Shown here: positions 8,424-16,709 of the stretch, piece after piece
Numbering within the stretch: position 1 is the stretch's first letter
Layout of the letters: each line of letters begins with the position of its first letter
Assembly: GCA_036557225.1 (NCBI GenBank)
Contig: DATBHX010000037.1
Location: 4,813-68,812, forward strand
DNA from: Angelobacter sp036557225
Lineage (GTDB): Bacteria > Acidobacteriota > Terriglobia > Terriglobales > Acidobacteriaceae
Length of the DNA: 64,000 nt
Direction: 5' to 3'
Notes under the pieces: generated by a model
Told to the model about the DNA's origin: nothing
Databases searched by the model: none
Seen by the model: the letters and a program-made list of their open reading frames with translations, nothing else
Position numbers and translations under genes: made by a program

Positions 8424-8894
8424 TCAGGGACGTTTTTCCAGGTAAGCCGCCACCAGCCCGGCACAGGCTTCCACAAACTGCTGGTCTTCCGTCGTGAAGG
8501 TATTGACGAAATAGCTGTTGATATCGATCTCGCCGTAGAGCTGCTTCTTGACGAAGAACGGCGCGACAATCTCCGACTTCACCAGCTCCGAGCCGGCCAG
8601 GTAGCGGGGATCGGCGGCCACATTGTTGACGATCACAGTCTTCCCGGTGCTGGCGGCGGCGCCGCACAGGCCTTTATCCAGCCCGACGCGCTCATGCGGC
8701 TCAAAGCTGCCCACGTGCGGGCCCAGCACCAGCGCGTCGCGCGTGCGTTTATCGAGCAGGTAGAAGCCCACCCAGTTGTAACGGGTCATGGTGACATGGA
8801 GCTTCTGCACCATATGCTCCATCAGCGCGTCCGCGGTGCGCGCTGATTGGGAGAAGTACCCAAACTCCGTCAGAAGTTCTTTATGCTTTGACAT
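8424..8894 (-). CDS. GAF domain protein, copy 1 (fRMsr-like, catalytic Cys absent)
   Basis: This 156-residue single-GAF protein has the RYNWVGFYLLD start and the GLCGAAASTGKTVIVNNVA core. It is related to free-methionine-R-sulfoxide reductase (fRMsr, YebR) and to small signalling GAF proteins. It keeps the Cys of GLCG. At the place where fRMsr has its catalytic Cys (HIACDAAS-SEIV) it reads RYLAGSELVKSEIV, so that Cys is missing. I would not call it a reductase; ligand sensing or a structural role is possible. It is a close paralogue of the next gene, in the same orientation and 126 bases apart, so a tandem duplication is clear. Its own promoter lies upstream. Confidence 0.85.
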   Translation of the reverse strand: MSKHKELLTEFGYFSQSARTADALMEHMVQKLHVTMTRYNWVGFYLLDKRTRDALVLGPHVGSFEPHERVGLDKGLCGAAASTGKTVIVNNVAADPRYLAGSELVKSEIVAPFFVKKQLYGEIDINSYFVNTFTTEDQQFVEACAGLVAAYLEKRP

Positions 8895-8925
8895 CTTTTC
8901 TTATACCGGGTCAGGTCTTGCTGTT

Positions 8926-8955
8926 GTTATAGCGCGGCCCTCTGGCACGCGGCAA
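8926..8955 (-). promoter_or_regulatory. Promoter of GAF copy 1
   Basis: On the minus strand TTGCCG (8955-8950) and TATAAC (8931-8926) are separated by 18 bases. The -10 box lies 31 bases before the ATG at 8894. The same arrangement occurs before the paralogous gene, so the promoter was duplicated together with the gene. Confidence 0.65.
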
Positions 8956-9020
8956 TGTCAATTTGGGTTCGCACCAGCAAAAGCCGCCGCGGCCGTCCGA
9001 CTCAGGCAATCGCGGCGCCC

Positions 9021-9497
9021 CTATCTCTTCTTCTCCATAAATTTGCCCACGATCACCGCAATGCTTTCTGCAAATGCCTGCTCCGCCTTGGTAAACGTGT
9101 TGGTAAAGTAGCTTTCGATATCGAGCTCCGCCACCAGGTCCTTCGCTTTGCCGGCGAAGATCGGCACAACCAGATTGGCCTTCACGATCTCCGACCCGGA
9201 AAGATAACGCGGATCGCTGGCTACATCATTCACCACTACGGTTTGCCGGCTCGTGGCTGCTGCGCCGCACAGTCCTTTATTGATGGGAATGCGCAGGTTC
9301 GGAGCAAAGCTGCCCACGTAAGGCCCTACCACCAGCACTCCCGGATCGGCTGGATCTACCAGATAGAAGCCGACCCAGTTGTAGCGGGCCAGCTGGTCAT
9401 GCAGTCGCTGCGAGATATGCGTCATAAGCGACGCGGTGGTGGAGGCGGTTTGCGCGTAGTTGCTGAATTCCTTCAGCAGGTCCTGGTGATTCGACAT
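9021..9497 (-). CDS. GAF domain protein, copy 2
   Basis: This 158-residue paralogue of the preceding protein shares RYNWVGFYLVD, a GPYVGSFAPN stretch, INKGLCGAAATSRQTVVVNDV and DPRYLSGSEIVKA. As in copy 1, the GLCG cysteine is kept while the fRMsr catalytic Cys position is not Cys (RYLSGSE). It differs by a lysine-rich C-terminus and a slightly longer loop (FAGKAKDLV). The two copies are clearly diverged in sequence, so they may have split roles, for example as a heterodimer. Neither has a signal peptide, so both are cytoplasmic. Confidence 0.85.
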   Translation of the reverse strand: MSNHQDLLKEFSNYAQTASTTASLMTHISQRLHDQLARYNWVGFYLVDPADPGVLVVGPYVGSFAPNLRIPINKGLCGAAATSRQTVVVNDVASDPRYLSGSEIVKANLVVPIFAGKAKDLVAELDIESYFTNTFTKAEQAFAESIAVIVGKFMEKKR

Positions 9498-9537
9498 TCA
9501 GTTTTTATGGCCTGGACGATCTTTAAGAATTGTCTTT

Positions 9538-9566
9538 GTTATAACCCGGTCGCGCGATTCCGGCAA
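9538..9566 (-). promoter_or_regulatory. Promoter of GAF copy 2
   Basis: On the minus strand TTGCCG (9566-9561) and TATAAC (9543-9538) are separated by 17 bases. The -10 box lies 40 bases before the ATG at 9497. The sequence matches the promoter of copy 1. Confidence 0.65.
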
Positions 9567-9731
9567 TGTATTTTGCAGCCTGAGATTGGCCGCCGGTCAT
9601 AGCCCTCTCTTGTACTGTGGATCAATCGGTTCCTGTGGGTCAATCGTTGGGATGAACAGTCCAGGGATGAACCGCAAGCGGCTCATTTGAAAAACCGTAC
9701 TACTGCCTTTACCCTTAATGCTGGTACGACT

Positions 9732-11267
9732 ATGAAAACTTTTTCTCGTAGATTTGCCGCTCTCAGTTGCTTCCTGTTTCTTTCCACCGCGATTTTTGCT
9801 CAGGACATCGCCTCTTTTGAGAAGCGTATCACTGTCAAAAAGCTGGCCAACGGTCTTACCGTCGTCATCATGGAGCGCCAGGAAGCGCCGGTCTTTTCTT
9901 TTTACACCCGGGTCGACGTAGGCTCTGCGCAGGAAGTTCCGGGCATCACCGGCCTCGCGCATATGTTCGAACACATGGCCTTCAAGGGCACGCATGAGAT
10001 CGGCACCAGTAACTGGCCGGCGGAAAAAGTAGCTCTGGAAAAAGTGGAAGAAGCCTATGCCGCCTACCAGAGGGAAAGCCACAAGGAAGTAGGCCGCGAT
10101 GCCAAGAAGGTAGCGGAGTTGGAAAAGGCCTGGCAGGACGCAATCGCCAAAGCCGACGAATACGTGGTCCCCAACCAGTTTGGTGAAATCGTAGAGAGCC
10201 AGGGCGGCGTGGGGCTGAACGCCAACACTGACCACGATGAGACGGTCTACTACTATTCGTTCCCGCAAAACCGGCTGGAGCTATGGGCATATCTGGAGTC
10301 TGAGCGCTTCCTTGAGCCGGTAATGCGCGAGTTTTACAAGGAACGCGACGTGGTGTACGAAGAACGGCGGATGAGCGTTGACAGTTCGCCGCAGGGCCGA
10401 TTGCTGGAGCAATTTCTTAGCGCGGCCTATGTCGCTCATCCTTATGGCTGGCCCGTGGTGGGATGGCCCTCCGACCTGCGCGCCTTTTCCGCCACTGACG
10501 CCATGCACTTCTTTCGCAAATACTATGTGCCTGCCGACATCGTAGTCACCGTGGTCGGCGATGTGAAAGCCAGTGAAGCGCTGCCCGTCATGGAAAAATA
10601 TTTTGGCCGCATCCCGGCAGGTCCTGCTCCCGAACCGCTGCGCGTCAAAGAGCCGCCGCAAGCCGCGCTGCGGAGCGTGGTCATCCACGATCCGAGCCAG
10701 CCGGTTTACTTAGAGGGCTATCATCGCCCTGACTTCCGCGATCCTGACGATACCGTTTATGACGTTCTCTCTGATCTGCTCTCGAAAGGCCGCACGTCGC
10801 GACTCTATCGTTCGCTGGTGCGCGATAAGCGCATTGCGCTAGTGGCCCAGGGCGGCAGCTTCCCCGGGAACAAATATCCCAGCATTTTTTATTTTTATGC
10901 CGTACCCAACCAGGGACACACCGCGGACGAGATGGCCAAGCCAATCCACGATGAAATCGAGCGCCTGAAAACGCAGGATGTGACCGACGAAGAGCTTGAA
11001 TCCATCAAGACGCGCGCCAAGGCCGACCTCATCCGCGGGCTGGGCAACAACCAGGGGCTGGCGGCGCAGCTCGGCGAGTATCAGGCCCTGTATGGCGACT
11101 GGCGCGAACTCTTCCGCCAGATTGACGAACTCGACAAAGTTACCAAAGCCGACATTCGCCGCGTGGCCAACAAGACTTTTCGCGAAGATAACCGCACCGT
11201 GGCGGTGATTGAGACCGACGCAGGCAAGCCGCCGGCCCCGGCCGCAAGTAAAGGAGAGCAGCAATGA
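9732..11267 (+). CDS. M16-family zinc peptidase, catalytic subunit
   Basis: This 511-residue protein of the pitrilysin/processing-peptidase family has a Sec signal peptide (FAALSCFLFLSTAIFAQ). The inverted zinc motif HxxEH is present as HMFEH (about residues 77-81) in GLAHMFEHMAFKGT, so catalysis is expected. The helix with the third ligand should follow about 70 residues later. The second M16 domain (peptidase_M16_C) fills the C-terminal half. It should work in the periplasm on short peptides or misfolded proteins. The start is ATG at 9732, which places the signal peptide at the N-terminus; an upstream in-frame TTG at 9687 adds unrelated sequence. Its stop overlaps the next start by four bases (ATGA), so the two proteins are translationally coupled. 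Confidence 0.92.
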   Translation: MKTFSRRFAALSCFLFLSTAIFAQDIASFEKRITVKKLANGLTVVIMERQEAPVFSFYTRVDVGSAQEVPGITGLAHMFEHMAFKGTHEIGTSNWPAEKVALEKVEEAYAAYQRESHKEVGRDAKKVAELEKAWQDAIAKADEYVVPNQFGEIVESQGGVGLNANTDHDETVYYYSFPQNRLELWAYLESERFLEPVMREFYKERDVVYEERRMSVDSSPQGRLLEQFLSAAYVAHPYGWPVVGWPSDLRAFSATDAMHFFRKYYVPADIVVTVVGDVKASEALPVMEKYFGRIPAGPAPEPLRVKEPPQAALRSVVIHDPSQPVYLEGYHRPDFRDPDDTVYDVLSDLLSKGRTSRLYRSLVRDKRIALVAQGGSFPGNKYPSIFYFYAVPNQGHTADEMAKPIHDEIERLKTQDVTDEELESIKTRAKADLIRGLGNNQGLAAQLGEYQALYGDWRELFRQIDELDKVTKADIRRVANKTFREDNRTVAVIETDAGKPPAPAASKGEQQ

Positions 11268-12760
11268 ACCGGACAAAATCTCTTTTTGTTGCTCTCACCT
11301 TGTTCACGCTCTCACTGCTGGCGCCCGCGCAGTCCGATACGGCGACTGGAAAAGCCTCGAGCCCGCAGAAGGCGCCGGCACCGGCCGCAGTACCCAGGTC
11401 GTGGCAGCATGTCCCCATCCCTCCGTTGCGCGCATTCAAACCGCAACAGCCGCACCGCATTGAGTTGCAGAATGGCATGGTGATTTTTCTTCAGGAAGAC
11501 CATGAACTGCCTTTGATCGACGGCACCATTCGCATTCGTGGAGGCTCCCGCGACGAGCCCGCGGACAAAGCCGGCATGATGACGATCTACGCCGATACGT
11601 GGCGTACCGGCGGCACTGCCAGCAAGACCGGCGACGAGCTGGATGACTTTCTGGAAGCGCATGCCTCGCACGTTGAGGCCGCAGAGAGCAGCGACTCTAC
11701 ATTTCTGAGCTGGTCGTCGCTGAAAGAGAATTTTGACCAGGTCTTTCCCGTGGTGATTGACGTGCTGCTGCACCCGGAGTTTCGCCAGAACAAAATTGAT
11801 CTGACCAAACAGCAGATTGCCAGCCTGATCTCGCGCCGCAATGACGATCTGGATGAGATCGCTGCGCGCGAATCTGCCAAGCTCGCCTACGGAGCTGACA
11901 ATCCTTATGTGCGAATCCCCGAGTACTACACGGTCTCGGCGGTCACGCGCGACGATCTGCTGGCATGGCACCGCCGCACCATCGCTCCTAATAACATGAT
12001 CTTCGGCATCGTGGGCGATTTTGATTCTGCCGCCATGGAGCAGCGCTTGCGTCAGGCTTTCGGCAGCATGCCTCGCGGTGAAACCATCCCGCCTCCGCAG
12101 ATCAGTTTTCGCGAGCCGAAGCCGGGAATCTACTTTGTCGAGAAGAGTGACGTTAACCAGAGCTCCATTGAGATGGTTGACCTCGGCATCGAGCGCCGCA
12201 ATCCTGACTTCCACGCGATTGAAGTTATGAACCAGCTTTTTGGCGGCGGCTTCTCTTCTCGTCTGTTTGTCAGCATACGCACCAGGCAGGGCCTAGCTTA
12301 CAGTGTGGGCGGTGGCGTGGGCTCGTCCTATGACCATCCCGGCATCAGCCGGCTGGCAATGGGCACCAAGAGCGGCAGCACCGCTGCGGGCATTGAAGCC
12401 CTGCGCAAGGAGATGGACAAGCTGATCACCGGCCGCGTGACGGAAGAAGAGTTGAAGAAAGCTAAAGACGCTCTCCTGAACTCATTTATCTTTGAGTTCG
12501 ACTCCAAGGAAAAAGTGCTGGCGGAGCGCATGCGTTATGAGTTTTACGGATACCCTGCCGACTTTCTGGAACGCTATCGCGCCGGGATTGAGAAGGTCAC
12601 TGCGGCTGACGTGGAGCGTGTGGCTCGCAAATATGTCCATCCGGAGAAAATGGCGGTCCTGGTGGTGGGCAAGGCCGCAGATTTTGATCGCGATCTGGCT
12701 ACCTTCGGAAAAGTGACAAGCATTGACATCACCATTCCGGAGAAGAAGTCGGCGAAATAA
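11264..12760 (+). CDS. M16-family peptidase homologue without zinc site (non-catalytic partner)
   Basis: This 498-residue protein has a Sec signal peptide (FVALTLFTLSLLAPAQ) and two M16 domains. The place of the HxxEH motif reads GMMTIYADTWRTGGT, with no His or Glu pair, so zinc cannot be bound. The C-terminal half retains the substrate-binding RQGLAYSVGGG motif. Alpha/beta pairs of this kind are known from mitochondrial processing peptidase and from bacterial M16 pairs, where the inactive chain shapes the substrate cavity. The ATGA overlap with the active gene supports a heterodimer. Confidence 0.9.
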   Translation: MNRTKSLFVALTLFTLSLLAPAQSDTATGKASSPQKAPAPAAVPRSWQHVPIPPLRAFKPQQPHRIELQNGMVIFLQEDHELPLIDGTIRIRGGSRDEPADKAGMMTIYADTWRTGGTASKTGDELDDFLEAHASHVEAAESSDSTFLSWSSLKENFDQVFPVVIDVLLHPEFRQNKIDLTKQQIASLISRRNDDLDEIAARESAKLAYGADNPYVRIPEYYTVSAVTRDDLLAWHRRTIAPNNMIFGIVGDFDSAAMEQRLRQAFGSMPRGETIPPPQISFREPKPGIYFVEKSDVNQSSIEMVDLGIERRNPDFHAIEVMNQLFGGGFSSRLFVSIRTRQGLAYSVGGGVGSSYDHPGISRLAMGTKSGSTAAGIEALRKEMDKLITGRVTEEELKKAKDALLNSFIFEFDSKEKVLAERMRYEFYGYPADFLERYRAGIEKVTAADVERVARKYVHPEKMAVLVVGKAADFDRDLATFGKVTSIDITIPEKKSAK

Positions 12761-12767
12761 TTAGTGA

Positions 12768-12809
12768 CCCGCTCTCATGTTTGAGCGATCCCTGAGCCAT
12801 GAGAGCGGG
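12768..12809. terminator. Palindrome between convergent genes
   Basis: CCCGCTCTCATG (12768-12779) and CATGAGAGCGGG (12798-12809) form a perfect 12-bp stem with an 18-base loop. It lies between the M16 operon and the convergent DUF4242 gene. A clear T-run is missing, so this is either a factor-dependent terminator or an mRNA-end stabiliser. Confidence 0.55.
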
Positions 12810-12828
12810 CCGGAAGTAAAAACCCTGG

Positions 12829-13110
12829 TTAGCGCTGATTGGCAGTGGTGGGATCGATGATCCTTCCGATCTCAGTCACCTTGGTAGCGGGAAAACCGCT
12901 GCGCTGTGCATGTCGCTGTACGATCGCTTCATCCTCCGCCAGATATACGCAGAACAGCTTGTCCGGGCCAACAAAGGACTGCACCCACTGAATACCAGAA
13001 CCAAGCTCTGCCAGGGCCTCATTGGATGTCGCCGCAGCTTTGCGCAGCTCTTCTCCCTCCAGGGTCCCGACCTTGGGTATATACCTCTCAATGATGTACT
13101 TCTTCAACAT
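12829..13110 (-). CDS. DUF4242 family small protein
   Basis: This 93-residue protein of the DUF4242 fold contains KYIIERYIPKVG, a middle IQWVQSFVGPDKLFCVYLAE strand pair and AQRSGFPATKVTEIGRIIDP. Family members are small ferredoxin-like (alpha-beta) proteins, one of which is reported to bind nickel; the role is largely unknown. ATG at 13110 is chosen because AAGGAG lies ten bases upstream. The ATG nine bases earlier would overlap that site, and longer starts have no family similarity. It is divergent from an AraC-type regulator, with a shared 180-base control region containing TGCCAT palindromes, so it is probably that regulator's target. Confidence 0.8.
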   Translation of the reverse strand: MLKKYIIERYIPKVGTLEGEELRKAAATSNEALAELGSGIQWVQSFVGPDKLFCVYLAEDEAIVQRHAQRSGFPATKVTEIGRIIDPTTANQR

Positions 13111-13192
13111 ATCCGTCATTCTCCTTACCGCGCTCACAAACAAATTTTTTGTTCGATAACACAAGGGTAGACGCGGGAAGGTGTTGCCACAA

Positions 13193-13232
13193 GATGGCAG
13201 ATTTGCCATTATAGAGATGTGATTCTGCCATC
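13193..13232. promoter_or_regulatory. Palindromic operator between DUF4242 gene and AraC regulator
   Basis: GATGGCAGA (13193-13201) and TCTGCCATC (13224-13232) are perfect 9-bp inverted repeats. In addition ATGGCA (13194-13199) and TGCCAT (13204-13209) form an inner palindrome, giving three TGCCAT half-sites in 40 bases. This spacing suits an AraC-type dimer controlling both divergent genes. The binding itself is inferred. Confidence 0.55.
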
Positions 13233-13293
13233 TCGGGACATTTCACCCCAGTTGGTCATGCGCGGGACCAAACGGCAATCACGGAGACGCGCT

Positions 13294-14268
13294 ATGACCG
13301 ACGTGACCATTCTGTTCCTTGACGGAACCTTTTCTTCCACCGCCGCCGGGCCCATGGAGGTCTTTCACCATGCCGGCGCTCTCTGGAACAATCTAACTGG
13401 CTCTCGTCCGGCGCCACGGTTTCGCGTGACTACGGCATCGGCGGATGGACGCGCTGTCCGCTGTGACGGGCCAATCCGCATCACGCCGGACGCGGCGCTG
13501 AAAGACATCCACCAGACGGATCTGATCTTTATTCCCACCACCGGAGTCAGCATTGATGACGTGGTGGAACGCAATGCGCCGGTCGTACCCTGGCTGCATC
13601 GCTGGCACAAGCGCGGAGCGGCGATCGCGAGCGTGTGTTCCGGCGTGGGGTTGGTAGCGGCGACCGGCATGCTTGACGGCAAGCGCGCCACCACGCATTG
13701 GGGCCTGGCCGATCGCTTTCGCGAGAAATACCCTCGGGTCAAGTGGATGCCGGAACTCATGGTGACCGAGGATCGCGGCTTCTACTGTGGCGGCGGCGTG
13801 CACGCCGCGCTCGATCTCACTTTGTATCTGGTGGAAAAATTCTGCGGGCATGAAGTGGCCATGCAGAGCGCCAAAGCCATGCTGATCGATATGCCCCGCC
13901 CGTGGCAGGCCGGCTTTGCGATTGTCCCGTTAAAGACCGAGCATTCGGACGACTCCATCTCCAGGGCACAGGAGTGGCTGCACGAGAATTTCCACAAGAA
14001 CTTTCCGCTCGAAGCCACGGCCCGGCGCGTGGGCATGAGCCTGCGCAACTTCGTCCGTCGCTTCAAGCAAGCGACGGGGGACAATCCGTTAACCTACATA
14101 CAAAAGCTGCGGATCGCCGCGGCCAAGCGCCTGCTGGAGAGCGATCATCGCACCATGCAGGAGATCAGCGACGCCGTTGGATATCAAGACCCGGTTTTCT
14201 TCCGCAATCTCTTTCAGCGCCACACCGGTGTTTCACCCAGCGCCTACCGGCGTAAATTTGGCGTGTGA
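13294..14268 (+). CDS. GlxA/FtrA-type transcription regulator (DJ-1/PfpI domain plus AraC HTH)
   Basis: This 324-residue regulator has an N-terminal DJ-1/PfpI-like domain (about 1-190) with the nucleophile-elbow segment ASVCSGVGLVAATGMLDGK and a C-terminal AraC double HTH (about 220-320). The latter is seen in ATARRVGMSLRNFVRRFKQ and MQEISDAVGYQDPVFFRNLF. Relatives (GlxA, FtrA) sense small metabolites and activate catabolic genes. ATG at 13294 has GGAG seven bases upstream; a longer in-frame start at 13219 would run into the operator and is rejected. It is divergent from the DUF4242 gene. Confidence 0.9.
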   Translation: MTDVTILFLDGTFSSTAAGPMEVFHHAGALWNNLTGSRPAPRFRVTTASADGRAVRCDGPIRITPDAALKDIHQTDLIFIPTTGVSIDDVVERNAPVVPWLHRWHKRGAAIASVCSGVGLVAATGMLDGKRATTHWGLADRFREKYPRVKWMPELMVTEDRGFYCGGGVHAALDLTLYLVEKFCGHEVAMQSAKAMLIDMPRPWQAGFAIVPLKTEHSDDSISRAQEWLHENFHKNFPLEATARRVGMSLRNFVRRFKQATGDNPLTYIQKLRIAAAKRLLESDHRTMQEISDAVGYQDPVFFRNLFQRHTGVSPSAYRRKFGV

Positions 14269-14620
14269 GCCGCGCACGATCCGCCAACACTCTTCGATAC
14301 GAAAAACCGGCGATGCAGCTTTATTGCGGCCTGGGTTGATTTCGCTTTCCGAAACGCGCCCTGCAGGTGCTTCTTCAACGTAAATCAATGGTAAGTACAG
14401 CATGATGGCCACGTTTTTCAAAGCCACGATGTGGCGTTTCCGGACGGATACTCACAAATGTAAAGCTGCATTCATCGAAAAGTAATCTGACATTCACTTT
14501 TCCCAGATTGAGACCTGTTATCCGTATATCTCGGGTGGCGTGGAAGCCCCTTGGGACCACAGTCTTAACCGGCCTAAACGGGTTCAGCGATCGCCGCCAA
14601 TCTTATCTCTGGAGGTATCA
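14269..14620. other. Intergenic region, no recognised element
   Basis: These 352 bases follow the AraC-type gene and carry the upstream region of the phosphoesterase gene. It is less GC-rich than the genes around it. I see no gene, convincing promoter box or stable hairpin. Confidence 0.4.
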
Positions 14621-15904
14621 ATGCTGCACCTCAGACGTCTTGGCATGCTGGGCTCACTGGCCCTGTTGGCTGCACTGTGCACCTTGAACGCCCGCGCGGA
14701 AGACAACAAGGGCGAAATCAAGACCGTTTTCGTGATTGCGATGGAAAATCACAACTGGACCCAGCCGGCCAACCAGTTTTCCGGCGGAATTCAGCAGATT
14801 TTTCAGAACCCCAACGCGCCCTTCATCAACGCCCTGGTGAATGGGACCGCGACTGCGACGATTAATGGCCGCCAGGTCAATATCAGCAAGCATGTGGCGT
14901 TCGCCACGAACTATCACAACGTTCTGGCGACAGCCGGCGTTAACCCGCACATTCATCCATCGGAGCCCAACTACATCTGGGCGGAAGCCGGCTCGAACTT
15001 TGGCGTGTTCAATGACAATGATCCCTTTGCCCCTGCAGGTACCAACCTGCAGATCAGCAACGTGGACAACCAACTGCATCTTACCCGACTGCTTGACCAG
15101 TGCGGAGTAAGCTGGAAGTCGTATCAGGAAGATATCGACCTGGTCCCGAACGGCACCTCCTTTGACAACGTCGTTCTACCCCAGAATCTATGGACGTCTC
15201 CGATCAAGAGCCTCTCCGGAAACTTTGTCAACGGCGTAAACCAGTTCAACGGCTCCACTCAGTTCAACTATGCGGTGAAGCACAATCCGCAGGCTTACTT
15301 CACCGACAGCAACGGCGGCAATGATCTGACCACTGCAAATCCGAAGCGCCTGCAATATGCTCCGCTGCAGCAGTTCTTCGTTGATCTGTCCAACAATGCC
15401 GTGGCGCAATACAACTGGATCACGCCGAACCAGTTCAACGATCAGCACACCGCGCTCAAGGGCGGATTCAAGGGTGTGACCGGTGATGCCGCGAACATCC
15501 TGCAGGGCGATTTCTTCCTGCAGCAGGTGATTCCTGTGATCATGGCTTCCAAGGCCTACAACGATCACGGCGCGATCGTCATCTGGTGGGACGAGGCAGA
15601 GGGCGACGGCGTCGCCGGCGACAATCCGGACGACCTGAACCACACCATCGGCGAAATCGTGATTTCGCCTGAAGCTCACCCCAACGAGGGCGGCGTGCCA
15701 TTCGGAAGCGACGTGTTCCTCACTCACTCCTCGGACCTCCGCACCATGCAGGAAATCTTCCACGTAACCAGACCGTTCTTCCTGGGTGATGCCATCCACG
15801 GAAGCGATCTTTCCAGCCTCTTTGCCGAGGGCGCAATCCCCCAACGCAACGGGAATGGAAACGACGACGGCAGGGGTTGCGGAGGAGATCGGGGCGACCG
15901 CTAA
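14621..15904 (+). CDS. Secreted phosphoesterase (phospholipase C/acid phosphatase AcpA superfamily)
   Basis: This 427-residue exported protein has a signal peptide (LGSLALLAALCTLNARA). The alkaline-phosphatase-fold phosphoesterase core shows VFVIAMENHNWTQP near the N-terminus, IVIWWDEAEGDG, and the C-terminal TIGEIVISPEAHPNEGG and FLTHSSDLRTMQEIF motifs with metal-ligand Asp and His. Members hydrolyse phosphomonoesters or phospholipids outside the cytoplasm. The nucleophile position seems to fall in the N-terminal MEN segment, but I cannot assign the substrate. A charged Gly/Asn/Asp/Arg tail ends the protein. ATG at 14621 has a strong GGAGG five bases upstream. A terminator hairpin follows. 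Confidence 0.85.
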   Translation: MLHLRRLGMLGSLALLAALCTLNARAEDNKGEIKTVFVIAMENHNWTQPANQFSGGIQQIFQNPNAPFINALVNGTATATINGRQVNISKHVAFATNYHNVLATAGVNPHIHPSEPNYIWAEAGSNFGVFNDNDPFAPAGTNLQISNVDNQLHLTRLLDQCGVSWKSYQEDIDLVPNGTSFDNVVLPQNLWTSPIKSLSGNFVNGVNQFNGSTQFNYAVKHNPQAYFTDSNGGNDLTTANPKRLQYAPLQQFFVDLSNNAVAQYNWITPNQFNDQHTALKGGFKGVTGDAANILQGDFFLQQVIPVIMASKAYNDHGAIVIWWDEAEGDGVAGDNPDDLNHTIGEIVISPEAHPNEGGVPFGSDVFLTHSSDLRTMQEIFHVTRPFFLGDAIHGSDLSSLFAEGAIPQRNGNGNDDGRGCGGDRGDR

Positions 15905-15933
15905 GCAGGGATCATTAGTCTGAAGTTGCAACT

Positions 15934-15972
15934 GGCGCAGAGATCGAACCTGGTCTCTGCGCCGTATGTTTT
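15934..15972 (+). terminator. Intrinsic terminator after the phosphoesterase gene
   Basis: GGCGCAGAGA (15934-15943) pairs with TCTCTGCGCC (15954-15963), a 10-bp stem with a 10-base loop, followed by GTATGTTTTT. Confidence 0.75.
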
Positions 15973-16050
15973 TCGCGGTGGGTTGCGTAATTTACCTGCC
16001 GACACAGGCTGTGTGCTAACGTTAGTCGCGGTTGTTCCGTCTATTGCCGT

Positions 16051-16536
16051 ATGAAAACTGCATTGTTCATTCTGGCGGCTATCGCCCTGACAGCATCCGC
16101 GCAGACCCCGTCCACGGGCGGCGACCACGCACACCATGACATGGAGCAGCGCGGCAATCAGGGGATGGGCTTTGACCAGGACAAGACCACGCATCATTTT
16201 CTCTTACACAAAGATGGCGGGGCGATTCAGGTGACGGCGAACTCGGGCGATGACAAAGCCAGCGTCGACTACATCCGTATGCACCTGGGACACATTCGCG
16301 CGGCATTCAAGTCCGGCGATTTCAATATCCCCGGTTTTGTGCATGACCAGACTCCTCCCGGCGTGCCGGTCATGGTCAAGCTGAAAGACCAGATTCATTA
16401 CCGCTACGAAGACATCGCCAATGGCGGGCGCGTAACCATCAGCAGTGCGAACCATGAAGCGGTCGAGGCCGTTCATCAGTTCCTGCGCTTTCAAATCACC
16501 GAGCACAAAACCGGCGATACACTGGGCGCAAAGTAA
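16051..16536 (+). CDS. Small secreted His-rich protein, unknown function
   Basis: This 161-residue protein has a signal peptide (ALFILAAIALTASAQ). The mature part begins with a His/Asp-rich segment (GGDHAHHDMEQ, KTTHHFLLHKDGG) and then a compact domain including YIRMHLGHIRAAFKSGDF and VTISSANHEAVEAVHQFLRFQ. The His clusters suggest metal or heme contact, but this is only suggestive. I do not recognise an enzyme family. ATG at 16051 places the signal peptide correctly; no strong ribosome site is visible. It may be a stand-alone gene, since the preceding gene ends in a terminator. Confidence 0.75.
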   Translation: MKTALFILAAIALTASAQTPSTGGDHAHHDMEQRGNQGMGFDQDKTTHHFLLHKDGGAIQVTANSGDDKASVDYIRMHLGHIRAAFKSGDFNIPGFVHDQTPPGVPVMVKLKDQIHYRYEDIANGGRVTISSANHEAVEAVHQFLRFQITEHKTGDTLGAK

Positions 16537-16709
16537 CCGGAAACCCTTCCTTCTATCTTTAGCTGGATTCGTCAACAACGCTCCGTGACGAAGTGTTTGC
16601 ATCCTGTCCCGGTGAGGCTTATCATGGCGCGGTTCGCTACCGGGAGCGGGCCGGTTCTTGTTTTTAAGGATCGCACACCTCACTTTTGCTTCGGCAGAAA
16701 GGTGGTTCC

